Below the pieces are notes generated by a model. The model was not told the origin of the DNA. It saw only the letters and a program-made list of their open reading frames with translations, and did no database searches. From Nitrospinota bacterium (GTDB lineage Bacteria; Nitrospinota; Nitrospinia; JACRGO01), in the NCBI GenBank assembly GCA_016212295.1, contig JACRGO010000214.1:1-33606 (forward strand): a DNA stretch of 33,606 nucleotides, in the 5' to 3' direction. Shown here piece by piece: positions 1-6,998 of the stretch; within the stretch, counting starts at the first letter, position 1; each line of letters starts with the position of its first letter. A program made the translations under genes and the position numbers.

Positions 1-178
1 AGATTTGTTTAATGTCCATACTGTCCTCCAAGATTAGACGCTAATGAAGAACACTATACCCCATTCGCGGTTCAATGTCCAGGAGTCGATGGTTCTCTCT
101 TATATATCAGTGAGATAGGGAAAAGAACAAATTCACCCTGCGGCTTTATTGTTCCCAAATGAGGAAATTTTTGTTAAG

Positions 179-1300
179 ATGGACTATATGAAAGCCAATG
201 TATTTTTTACTGACCTCAGGACCACCCCCCAACTCAATCTTTATAAAAAACTTGACCGGCTCCTGGAGAAGCTCGTTTTGGAGGATTTGATCGAGCCCAA
301 GGACCTCGTTGCCGTAAAACTGCATTTCGGGGAAAAAGGGAACACGTCTCACGTCAAGCCTGTTTTCCTGCGCCGGATAGTGGATGCCATAAAAAAACAA
401 GGGGGATTTCCCTTCCTCGCCGACACCAATACCCTGTACACCGGCTCCAGGAAGGAGTCAGTTTCCCACCTTTTGACCGCCATTGAGAACGGATTCGATT
501 ACTCAGTGGTTAACGCCCCCTTGATTATCGCGGACGGACTCCGCGGGACCTCCTCTGAAAAGGTTGAGATCAACAAGAAATGGCACAAGGATGTTGAAAT
601 CGCCTCGGACATCCATAACGCCGACACCTTGATCGGCGTGACCCATTTCAAATGCCACGAGCTGAGCGGATTCGGCGGGGTCCTTAAAAATCTGGGAATG
701 GGCTGCGCGCCGCTGAAGGGGAAGTTGAGCCAGCACTCCGATGTGAAGCCCTTCGTGGCGGAGGACGCATGCACCGGTTGCTTGCGGTGCCTGGCGTGGT
801 GTCCGGCGCCCGGCGCCATCCGGAAACTGGAAAACAAAAAGGTCAGGATCGTCCCGGAAATCTGCATCGGCTGCGGAGAGTGCATCCTTCCTTGCCGCGA
901 CGGCGCCATAAGGATCAAGTGGGACGCGGACACAGGAAGCATGCAGGAGAAGATGGTGGAGCATGTTCATGGGGTCCTTAAGCCCAAGAAGGGGAAATTC
1001 GCCTTCGTGACCTTCGCCACTCAGATCAGTCCCGCCTGCGATTGTTATCCCTCCAACGACGCCCCTATAGTGGAGGACATTGGAATCCTGGCCTCCCGCG
1101 ATCCTGTGGCCATTGACCAAGCCGCGGCGGACCTGGTAAACCAAAGGCCCGGCAACAGGAACACCCGGCTGCAGCGCAACTTCGATCCTGGACAGGACAA
1201 GTTCCGGGGGGTCTATCCGGATATAGATTGGACCATCCAGCTCAGGTACGCGGAGGAAATAGGGCTTGGATCGAGGGAGTATAGCCTGGTGGAGGTGTGA
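179..1300 (+). CDS. DUF362 domain protein with two [4Fe-4S] ferredoxin motifs
   Basis: This 373-residue protein belongs to the DUF362 family of uncharacterised iron-sulphur proteins common in anaerobes. The N-terminal part carries the family's HFGEKGN and THFKCHELSGFGG stretches. A ferredoxin insert follows, with cluster ligands C198, C201, C204, C208 and C229, C232, C235, C239, each in CxxCxxCxxxC spacing; the C-terminal part ends the DUF362 fold. No signal peptide is visible, so it is probably cytoplasmic. I chose the ATG at 179; a TTG at 149 and an ATG at 188 are in frame, and the nearest purine-rich stretch (161-167) is a little far from 179. It is a lone gene: the 256-bp spacer after it holds the rpsB promoter. 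The family assignment is firm, the biochemical role unknown (electron transfer is inference). Confidence 0.88.
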   Translation: MDYMKANVFFTDLRTTPQLNLYKKLDRLLEKLVLEDLIEPKDLVAVKLHFGEKGNTSHVKPVFLRRIVDAIKKQGGFPFLADTNTLYTGSRKESVSHLLTAIENGFDYSVVNAPLIIADGLRGTSSEKVEINKKWHKDVEIASDIHNADTLIGVTHFKCHELSGFGGVLKNLGMGCAPLKGKLSQHSDVKPFVAEDACTGCLRCLAWCPAPGAIRKLENKKVRIVPEICIGCGECILPCRDGAIRIKWDADTGSMQEKMVEHVHGVLKPKKGKFAFVTFATQISPACDCYPSNDAPIVEDIGILASRDPVAIDQAAADLVNQRPGNRNTRLQRNFDPGQDKFRGVYPDIDWTIQLRYAEEIGLGSREYSLVEV

Positions 1301-1392
1301 AGGGCTAAAGTTTTTAACCCGGATTATGCGTAAATATAAAATTGACAATCGACAATTGACAATCCCAAAATTCTTGAATTCTTAACGCCTGT

Positions 1393-1422
1393 TTGCCTTT
1401 CAAAAACCAAATATGGTATAAA
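1393..1422 (+). promoter_or_regulatory. Candidate sigma-70 promoter for rpsB-tsf-pyrH
   Basis: TTGCCT at 1393-1398 and TATAAA at 1417-1422 are separated by 18 bases, close to the housekeeping consensus. Transcription would start near 1430 and leave about 125 bases of leader before rpsB. Position in front of a ribosomal protein operon supports the reading; it was judged by eye only. Confidence 0.45.
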
Positions 1423-1469
1423 AGAGAGTTTAAAATAATGGGAAAAATTCTTTTCCCGCACATTTCACA

Positions 1470-1526
1470 CGCTTCCGGACTGACGCGGTGGGTGGCTTCA
1501 TTAACCGCAAAGGGAAGAAGGAAGCG
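1470..1526 (+). promoter_or_regulatory. Possible S2 (rpsB) mRNA leader structure
   Basis: CGCTTCC at 1470-1476 can pair with GGAAGCG at 1520-1526, and inside it GCGGT at 1485-1489 can pair with ACCGC at 1504-1508, giving a two-tier hairpin about 30 bases before the rpsB start. S2 leaders that bind their own product are known from several bacterial groups. Whether this one matches a described class needs a covariance search. Confidence 0.4.
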
Positions 1527-1556
1527 GCGGTCCAACCCGTTTTTTAAGGAGAACGT

Positions 1557-2483
1557 ATGTCTGTATCAATGAAGGAATTGCTTGAGGCCGGTTCGCATTT
1601 CGGGCATCAGACCCGAAGATGGAACCCAAAAATGGAGAAGTACATTTATGGAGACCGCAATGGAATCCATATAATTGACCTGCAAAAGACCTTGAAAAAA
1701 TTCAGGGACGCTTATGCCTTCATAAAGGATCTTTCTTTCAAAAAGGGTAAGGTGCTTTTCGTGGGGACAAAAAAACAGGCCCAGGACCTTATCATGGAAG
1801 AGGCCATCAGGTGCGGGATGTTTTTTGTGAACAAAAGGTGGCTTGGAGGCACTCTGACGAATTTTGCCACCATCAAAAAAAGCATTGCCCGTTTGAAGCA
1901 AATCGAAAAGATGAAGGAGGACGGCACATACGAAAACCTTCCGAAAAAAGAAACCATCAAATTGGATAAGGAGCTCGAAAAGCTTCAAAAATTTCTCGGC
2001 GGAATAAAGGACATGGATGGCCATCCAGACGCCATTTTCATAGTAGATCCAAGAAAAGAAAAAATAGCATTGGCCGAGGCCAATAAATTGGGCATACCTG
2101 TCATCAGCGTGGTCGACACTAATTGCGATCCGGACAAGGTGGATTTCGTGATTCCCGCGAATGATGACGCCATACGCTCCATTCGTCTTTTTTCCTCAAA
2201 AATAGCAGACGCCGTTATCGAAGGCCGGGAGGCCGCCTCAAGCGCCAGGGAAACGGAGGAAGCCTGTGTTAAGACCAATGAATCCAGGGCGCGAAGGGAA
2301 ATAAAGGAAACGGCGGTTGGGGAGGGCACGGAGGAAAGCCAGGTTGAAGAGCAACCCGCCGCTATGGAAAAAATCGTCGATGAAAGACCCTCCAAGGCGC
2401 CTGCCGCTCAAGCCAAAAGAAAAAAAGATAGTAAAGCCGCCCCAAGAAGCACCAGGGCAGCAAGAGATGGAGGAGAGAAATAA
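1557..2483 (+). CDS. rpsB: 30S ribosomal protein S2
   Basis: Small-subunit ribosomal protein S2, needed for S1 docking and translation initiation. The hallmark N-terminal run ([20 protein letters not shown]), [29 protein letters not shown] and the VDTNCDPD stretch are all present. At 308 residues it is about 50-60 longer than usual: after roughly residue 225 there is a Glu/Lys/Ala-rich, probably disordered tail ending in a basic segment. The start is set by AAGGAG at 1546-1551, six bases before the ATG. It is the first gene of the rpsB-tsf-pyrH run; tsf begins one base after its stop codon. Identification is secure; the tail is unusual and its role unknown. Confidence 0.97.
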   Translation: MSVSMKELLEAGSHFGHQTRRWNPKMEKYIYGDRNGIHIIDLQKTLKKFRDAYAFIKDLSFKKGKVLFVGTKKQAQDLIMEEAIRCGMFFVNKRWLGGTLTNFATIKKSIARLKQIEKMKEDGTYENLPKKETIKLDKELEKLQKFLGGIKDMDGHPDAIFIVDPRKEKIALAEANKLGIPVISVVDTNCDPDKVDFVIPANDDAIRSIRLFSSKIADAVIEGREAASSARETEEACVKTNESRARREIKETAVGEGTEESQVEEQPAAMEKIVDERPSKAPAAQAKRKKDSKAAPRSTRAARDGGEK

Positions 2484-2484
2484 G

Positions 2485-3078
2485 ATGGAAATCACTGCAA
2501 CAATGGTAAAGGACCTAAGGGAAAAGACCGGATGCGGGATGATGGACTGCAAAAAGGCCCTTAATGAGTCCAACGGCGATCTGGAAAAGGCCGTTGATTT
2601 TCTCAGAAAAAAGGGGCTGGCCGATGCCCAGAAGAAACAGGCCAGGACCGCGAACGAGGGCATCATTGGAACGTACATCCACGCTGGAGGAAAAATCGGC
2701 GTCCTCGTAGAGGTCAATTGTGAAACTGATTTCGTTGCCAAAACCGATGAATTCAACGATCTGGCCAAGGACATCGCCATGCACGTGGCGGCCCAGTCCC
2801 CTTTGTACGTAAAAAGGGATGAGGTCCCGGATGAAGCGCTTCAAAGGGAAAAGGAAATCTTCGCTGACCAGGCCAGGCAATCCGGCAAACCAGAAAAGAT
2901 CATAGAAAAAATCGTGGACGGGAAAATCGATAAATTCTACGGCGACATCTGCCTCCTGGAGCAAGCCTTTGTTAAGGACCCCTCCATCACTATCAATGAG
3001 TTGATCTCCAGAAAGATCGCCTCCCTTGGGGAAAATATATCCGTCAGGCGGTTCGCCAGATTTCAGGTGGGGAAATAA
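2485..3078 (+). CDS. tsf: Translation elongation factor Ts
   Basis: EF-Ts recycles EF-Tu by exchanging GDP for GTP in the cytoplasm. The N-terminal UBA-like region with [19 protein letters not shown], and the core motif [14 protein letters not shown], are classic for the family. At 197 residues it is the short form (as in Thermus), lacking the duplicated core subdomain of the E. coli protein of about 283 residues. The reading frame stays open back to 2317 inside rpsB, but the ATG at 2485 is preceded by GGAGGAG at 2469-2475 and matches the family N-terminus, so the longer version is rejected. One base separates it from the rpsB stop, implying translational coupling. Confidence 0.97.
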   Translation: MEITATMVKDLREKTGCGMMDCKKALNESNGDLEKAVDFLRKKGLADAQKKQARTANEGIIGTYIHAGGKIGVLVEVNCETDFVAKTDEFNDLAKDIAMHVAAQSPLYVKRDEVPDEALQREKEIFADQARQSGKPEKIIEKIVDGKIDKFYGDICLLEQAFVKDPSITINELISRKIASLGENISVRRFARFQVGK

Positions 3079-3079
3079 T

Positions 3080-3793
3080 TTGTCGTCCGTGAAATACAAA
3101 CGTGTTCTCATCAAATTGGGCGGAGAGGCCCTGGCAAAGGAGGGCGGAAGCGGCATTGACCACCACGCCGCCCAGACCATCGCCATGGAACTTAAGGAAA
3201 TATTCCAGCTTGGCGTTGAAATAGCTATCGTAATCGGCGGAGGAAATATTTTCAGGGGCGCCACGGCCGAGGCAATGGGCATGGAACGGGTGAATGCCGA
3301 CTACATGGGCATGCTCGCCACTGTGATTAACGGAATGGCCCTGCAGCATTCGTTGGAAAAATTAGGTATCGCCACGCGGATGATGACCTCCATCAGCATG
3401 CCCCAATTGGCGGAGCCATATGTCAGGCGCAGGGCGTTGCGCCATTTGGAAAAGGGGAGGATTTTAATATTCGCCGGGGGCACTGGAAACCCTTATTTCA
3501 CCACGGACACTACTGCGTCCCTTCGGGCAATGGAGGTAAACGCCGAGGTCATTTTCAAGGCCACTAAAGTTGATGGGATATACACAGCCGACCCATTTCT
3601 TGATGAAAACGCGAAAAAGTATCAGGAATTGACCTACCTGGAGATTTTAAAGGACAATCTGAAAGTGATGGATTCTACATCCATCTCCCTCTGCATGGAC
3701 AACAAACTGCCCATAATTGTTTTCAACCTTAAGGAAAAGGGCAACCTCAAGAAAGCAATACTCGGCGAAAAAGTCGGGACATATGTGGGTTAA
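3080..3793 (+). CDS. pyrH: UMP kinase
   Basis: Bacterial UMP kinase phosphorylates UMP to UDP with ATP and belongs to the amino-acid kinase fold family. [12 protein letters not shown] near the N-terminus, [11 protein letters not shown], and [16 protein letters not shown] (the acceptor-site signature) are visible, followed by [13 protein letters not shown]. Length (237 residues) is typical. The start is taken as the TTG at 3080, which lies about seven bases after a GGTGGGG ribosome site at 3066-3072; a GTG at 3089 is the alternative. The gene starts one base after the tsf stop and closes the rpsB-tsf-pyrH run; a 230-bp palindromic spacer separates it from frr. Confidence 0.96.
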   Translation: MSSVKYKRVLIKLGGEALAKEGGSGIDHHAAQTIAMELKEIFQLGVEIAIVIGGGNIFRGATAEAMGMERVNADYMGMLATVINGMALQHSLEKLGIATRMMTSISMPQLAEPYVRRRALRHLEKGRILIFAGGTGNPYFTTDTTASLRAMEVNAEVIFKATKVDGIYTADPFLDENAKKYQELTYLEILKDNLKVMDSTSISLCMDNKLPIIVFNLKEKGNLKKAILGEKVGTYVG

Positions 3794-3803
3794 GAAAGAA
3801 TTA

Positions 3804-4029
3804 ACCACTAAGACACAAAGAGCATTAAGTTTTTTTGTAACATTTTAGCCTTTTGAAAAAATCTGTTTTAGAAAAGAAGGGACCACGAATGGACACTAAT
3901 GAACACGAATTATTTTTAGTAGTTTTATGAAATTCGTGTTAATTCGTGGTTCAGGCAGCCTTTTTTTCAAACAGCTAAAGTGTTACGTTTTTTTAGTTTT
4001 TTCTTTGTGTCCTTAGCGCCTTTGTGGTG
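3804..4029. repeat. Large nested palindrome filling the pyrH-frr spacer
   Basis: Three arm pairs nest inside each other. Outer arms: ACCACTAAGACACAAAG at 3804-3820 and CTTTGTGTCCTTAGCGCC at 4003-4020 continuing TTTGTGGTG. Middle: AACATTTTAGCC around 3839-3850 against GCTAAAGTGTT at 3974-3984. Inner: ACCACGAAT...GAACACGAATT at 3882-3911 against AATTCGTGTTAATTCGTGGT at 3931-3950. The outer right arm runs to within ten bases of the frr ATG. Related single or double arms occur at 9221-9328, 30726-30750, 31938-32010 and 33237-33268. Confidence 0.8.
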
Positions 4030-4038
4030 AAAAAAAAA

Positions 4039-4596
4039 ATGATCCAAGCTCTCTTTGATGAATTAAATAAAAAAATTACCGTCGCCATTGATCACCTGAA
4101 AAAGGAACTGGCAGGCGTCCGGACAGGAAGGGCCTCCACCGGTTTGCTGGAGGACATGACGGTTGACTACTACGGGACCCAAACCCCCATCAACCAACTG
4201 GCGACCCTTTCCGTGCCTGAGAGTTCATTGATAACGGTCCAGCCGTGGGACCGTACAATGCTCCAGGCCATTGAAAAGGCCATATTAAGTTCCAGCCTCG
4301 GCCTTACCCCGGCGAACGACGGCAACTTGATACGCATCCCAATCCCCCCTCTTTCCGGGGAACGCAGGCTGGAATTGGTCAAGCACGTGAAAAAACTGGC
4401 GGAAGAGACCAGGGTCGTGGTTAGAAATGTCCGCCGGGTGAAGAACGAGGACTTGAAAAAACTTGAAAAGGACGGCAAAATCACCGAGGATGATTTTCAC
4501 AAGGCCCATGACAAGATTCAAAAAATCACGGACGATTATATAAAAAAAATCGACCAGATTTTCGCCGTGAAGGAAAAAGAGATTATTGAAACATAG
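4039..4596 (+). CDS. frr: Ribosome recycling factor
   Basis: RRF, with EF-G, splits post-termination ribosomes. The family signature GVRTGRAS, the VDYYGTQTPINQLA and VPESSLITVQPWD segments and the C-terminal RNVRR...DLKKLEKDGKITEDD helix are all present. Starting at ATG 4039 gives 185 residues and an N-terminus that lines up with E. coli RRF (also 185); two in-frame GTG codons at 4024 and 4027 lie inside the upstream repeat arm and would add five residues. No convincing Shine-Dalgarno sequence precedes any of these starts, which is odd for a highly expressed gene. It lies in the usual rpsB-tsf-pyrH-frr-uppS order. Confidence 0.96.
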   Translation: MIQALFDELNKKITVAIDHLKKELAGVRTGRASTGLLEDMTVDYYGTQTPINQLATLSVPESSLITVQPWDRTMLQAIEKAILSSSLGLTPANDGNLIRIPIPPLSGERRLELVKHVKKLAEETRVVVRNVRRVKNEDLKKLEKDGKITEDDFHKAHDKIQKITDDYIKKIDQIFAVKEKEIIET

Positions 4597-4654
4597 GCTA
4601 TATGCGCTCCCGATTCGATCCTGTCGGCGCTTTTCCAACGTTGCTTAGCCTGTG

Positions 4655-4746
4655 CTGGCTCCACAGTCCCGCCAGGGCTATGTGGAGCCAGACTGTATTC
4701 TGCAATATGGCATTTAGGCTCCACAGGGCTTCGCCACTATGGAGCC
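4655..4746. repeat. Two tandem hairpins with a shared GGCTCCACAG arm
   Basis: CTGGCTCCACA at 4655-4665 pairs perfectly with TGTGGAGCCAG at 4681-4691. GGCTCCA at 4717-4723 pairs with TGGAGCC at 4740-4746. The ten-base word GGCTCCACAG occurs in both left arms. They lie in the frr-uppS spacer; no T-run follows, so an intrinsic terminator is not supported. Confidence 0.7.
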
Positions 4747-4824
4747 GGCGAGTGTGAAAAAATTTTCCCTGTCCCCTGCCCTCTGATCCCTTACCCCTGT
4801 GAACTATTGCCAAGGTTTCTCCCA

Positions 4825-5646
4825 TTGAATGCAAAAAGCCCGCTTCCAGCCGGAATCCAAAAAGACAAGCTGCCGCAACATATAGGAATCATCATGGACG
4901 GCAACGGCAGGTGGGCCAAGAAGCGCTTCCTGCCAAGGATCGCCGGACATCGCGCGGGCGTCAAGACAGTGGACCGGATAGTCAGCGCCTCCCGCTCCAT
5001 CGGAATCAAGGCCCTCACCCTTTACGCCTTTTCAGATGAGAATTGGGGCCGTCCATCGCGGGAGATCACCGGTCTCATGAGGATTCTCAAGGAATTCCTA
5101 ATCAAGGAAACGCCGAGGATGCTCAGGGAGGAAATTCGTTTCAACACCATAGGAATGGTGGAGGACCTGCCGGAGTTTATTCAGGAAGTCATACAGGAGT
5201 CCAAGGAAAAAACCAAGGACCAAGGCGGAATGGTCCTAACGCTTGCGTTGAGTTATGGCGCCAGACGCGAGATCGTGGAAGCGGCAAGGAAGCTCGCGAA
5301 AAAGGCCGCTAATGGAACTTTGGACCCTGAGCAAATCGACCTGGGATGCTTTGAGTCGGAGTTATTCACAGCGGACCTCCCTGAACTGGACCTTCTTATC
5401 CGGACCAGCGGCGAATACAGGATCAGCAATTTTCTCCTCTACCAGATCGCCTACGCCGAGTTATATTTCACTGAAACCTTGTGGCCGGATTACGTGGAAA
5501 AGGACCTTCACGAAGCCATTATCGAGTTCGGAAAGAGGGAAAGACGGTTCGGCCTGACCGGGGAGCAGCTCAAGAAAAAAGAAAAAGCTTCTTTTTTTTC
5601 CATGAAAAGGTTAAGGTCCTGGAAAGCCGGGAAACCTGACGAATAA
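4825..5646 (+). CDS. uppS: Isoprenyl transferase (undecaprenyl diphosphate synthase)
   Basis: Cis-prenyltransferase making the C55 lipid carrier for peptidoglycan and other envelope polymers. It shows HIGIIMDGNGRWAKKR with the catalytic Asp, GHRAGVKTV, TLYAFSDENWGRP, and LLIRTSGEYRISNFLLYQ, all diagnostic. No ATG fits: TTG at 4825 (weak CAAGG about nine bases upstream) gives 273 residues and the usual distance to the active site; TTG at 4807 is the alternative. The C-terminus is about 20 residues longer than typical and ends in a basic stretch; its last codons and stop are already part of the palindrome at 5641-5726. Position after frr is the conserved arrangement. Confidence 0.93.
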   Translation: MNAKSPLPAGIQKDKLPQHIGIIMDGNGRWAKKRFLPRIAGHRAGVKTVDRIVSASRSIGIKALTLYAFSDENWGRPSREITGLMRILKEFLIKETPRMLREEIRFNTIGMVEDLPEFIQEVIQESKEKTKDQGGMVLTLALSYGARREIVEAARKLAKKAANGTLDPEQIDLGCFESELFTADLPELDLLIRTSGEYRISNFLLYQIAYAELYFTETLWPDYVEKDLHEAIIEFGKRERRFGLTGEQLKKKEKASFFSMKRLRSWKAGKPDE

Positions 5647-5726
5647 CGAATATCGAACAAGGAACCGCGGAATTTTGAAGGTTCTCCTTCGATATTCGTT
5701 ATTCCTTGTTCGATATTCCGCGGTTC
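5641..5726. repeat. Palindromic repeat of the CGAATATCGAACAAGGAA type
   Basis: GAATAACGAATATCG at 5641-5655 is a perfect inverse of CGATATTCGTTATTC at 5690-5704; TATCGAACAAGGAA matches 5702-5715 inversely, and GAACCGCGGAAT at 5662-5673 is the inverse of 5715-5726. The left arm contains the uppS stop codon. Confidence 0.8.
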
Positions 5727-5784
5727 TACAAGCCTGAATTATAAATTGTGAGAGCCGAATTCTTAGAATGAACATGTAAGTATC

Positions 5785-5976
5785 TATAGTAAACGCCAAA
5801 AATAAGTATACATAAGCCGCTCTAGCATCCAGCCGGATAGTCAACGCTTTTTAGAAAAGTGCCTCTGATTTTCGCAATGAAATTGAGGCGTTTCAGCATG
5901 TATGCTTATTTTTTGCGTTTACTATCCGCTTCTTTGCCAGAAAAATCATGGCACTTTTTAAAAAGCGTTTACTATA
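5785..5976. mobile_element. MITE-like element, 192 bp, with 12-bp terminal inverted repeats
   Basis: TATAGTAAACGC at 5785-5796 is the exact inverse of GCGTTTACTATA at 5965-5976. The outermost TA at each end could be a TA target duplication, as made by IS630/Tc1-like transposases. Inside, the motif recurs inverted at 5835-5847 and direct at 5915-5925. Two longer arm pairs interleave: 5786-5814 with 5897-5925 (26 of 29 match) and 5842-5863 with 5950-5970 (one indel). It has no coding capacity. The mobile-element reading is inference from the ends. Confidence 0.5.
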
Positions 5977-6006
5977 ATTCATGGTTCCAAGTTTTCATTA
6001 ATCCGT

Positions 6007-6381
6007 TTGCGAAACTATATAATATTCCGCCTTGTCCCGCTCTTATTTTATTGCGGCTTGATATTTTTTTTCTCCTCACTGGAGGCGGAAAAATTAAGGC
6101 CGTTCTTTTTCTTCCCTGGTGAAGACAAAATTATTCACCTTCTTGAATACGCCCTTCTTGGTCTGCTATTAATGCGGTGCCTCGTCCCTTGGAGGGGCGG
6201 CGTTCCAGCCAAGGGACTCTCGATGTTTCTTGGGACCCTTCACGGGATCGGAGACGAATTCCATCAAAGTTTCGTGCCGGGCAGGGAATCTGACATAAAC
6301 GACATCCTCATGGATTTTCTGGGGGCGGCGCTGGCTTCCCTCCTTTACGAAAAATTCCGTAAACGTTCTCGTCATGCATGA
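6007..6381 (+). CDS. VanZ family membrane protein
   Basis: A 124-residue VanZ-like protein. The family pattern is clear: a first membrane helix ending in FFFSS, then DKIIHLLEYALLGLLL, a third hydrophobic stretch containing GIGDEFHQSFVPGR, and SDINDILMDFLGAALA in the last helix. VanZ homologues are integral inner-membrane proteins; one confers low teicoplanin resistance, but the role of most is unknown. The only start found is TTG at 6007 with no visible ribosome site; there is no in-frame ATG upstream. The start lies just after the MITE-like element, so its 5' region may have been rearranged. The last ten bases overlap the end of the convergent lipoprotein gene. Confidence 0.83.
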   Translation: MRNYIIFRLVPLLFYCGLIFFFSSLEAEKLRPFFFFPGEDKIIHLLEYALLGLLLMRCLVPWRGGVPAKGLSMFLGTLHGIGDEFHQSFVPGRESDINDILMDFLGAALASLLYEKFRKRSRHA

Positions 6382-6998
6382 AACCCGGAAAGTTTCTCCG
6401 AAAGCATGAGCAGCGTATCCAGGATTTTCACGATGCTTGAGGGGTCCAATTGAAGCGGGTATTTTGATTGGTAGAGGACCTTGACCCGCTCAGGCCCCAG
6501 GGAGAGTTTTTCAAAATTCCTTAAACGGGAAAAGTATTTACCGGCCTGAAATCCGCCGAGAAAATCCATTGCCCTTTTCTCGTGGTCCGAGTCCACTATA
6601 TAGTCATGGTACAAGGCCGGGGTCTTGGATATACCCTTGGGATGGAAAAGCCTTGAAAGCTCGTTTCGTCTGCCCACCTCAATGGAAAAATCCGACGGCT
6701 TCTCCATCCAAACGGAAAGCTCCATCGAATTAACGCCCTTGAAATCGTCCCTGTCCAAAACCAGATCAACTCTGCGGTCTTTATAAAGTCCAGTGTATCT
6801 GTAAGGGCCGTCAGCGTTTTTAGGTTCGTCCCCGCTGGATTTTACACGTTTGAGATCAAGATGATGCTGCGTCGTTAAATCCCTGACAGTCCGCTTGATG
6901 TAGCCGCTGTTATCACGGGCGCAGCCCGCAAGTGGTAGGAAGAGAAAGGCGGCAAGGGAAAGGGTGATGAGGCCGGTTGTCTTTATCTCCAGGCGCAT
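6372..6998 (-). CDS. Putative lipoprotein of unknown function
   Basis: Starting at ATG 6998 the protein has 208 residues with a lipoprotein signal: MRLEIK, a hydrophobic run, then the lipobox LAGC followed by ARDN, whose Asp at +3 is compatible with several fates. The mature part is mixed alpha/beta with charged residues; I recognise no domain. The start overlaps the end of the upstream TPR/FGE-like gene by 16 bases, so the two are probably translated as a unit; a longer in-frame start at 7082 lies deep in that gene and would bury the lipobox, so it is rejected. The 3' end overlaps the convergent vanZ-like gene by ten bases. Confidence 0.75.
   Translation of the reverse strand: MRLEIKTTGLITLSLAAFLFLPLAGCARDNSGYIKRTVRDLTTQHHLDLKRVKSSGDEPKNADGPYRYTGLYKDRRVDLVLDRDDFKGVNSMELSVWMEKPSDFSIEVGRRNELSRLFHPKGISKTPALYHDYIVDSDHEKRAMDFLGGFQAGKYFSRLRNFEKLSLGPERVKVLYQSKYPLQLDPSSIVKILDTLLMLSEKLSGFHA

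Noticed and set aside
503-1348. Open frame of 281 codons on minus opposite the DUF362 gene
   Set aside because: The plus frame has two complete Fe-S motifs; the minus product resembles nothing and has no start signals.
2317-2484. N-terminal extension of tsf into rpsB
   Set aside because: Family N-terminus and a strong ribosome site place the start at 2485; the extension is the rpsB tail in another frame.
4655-4746. Rho-independent terminator after frr
   Set aside because: Stable stems but no following T-run, and uppS continues in the same direction.
5859-6122. 87-codon frame on plus overlapping the start of the VanZ-like gene
   Set aside because: It reads through the MITE-like element and lacks family features; the VanZ frame explains the conserved motifs.
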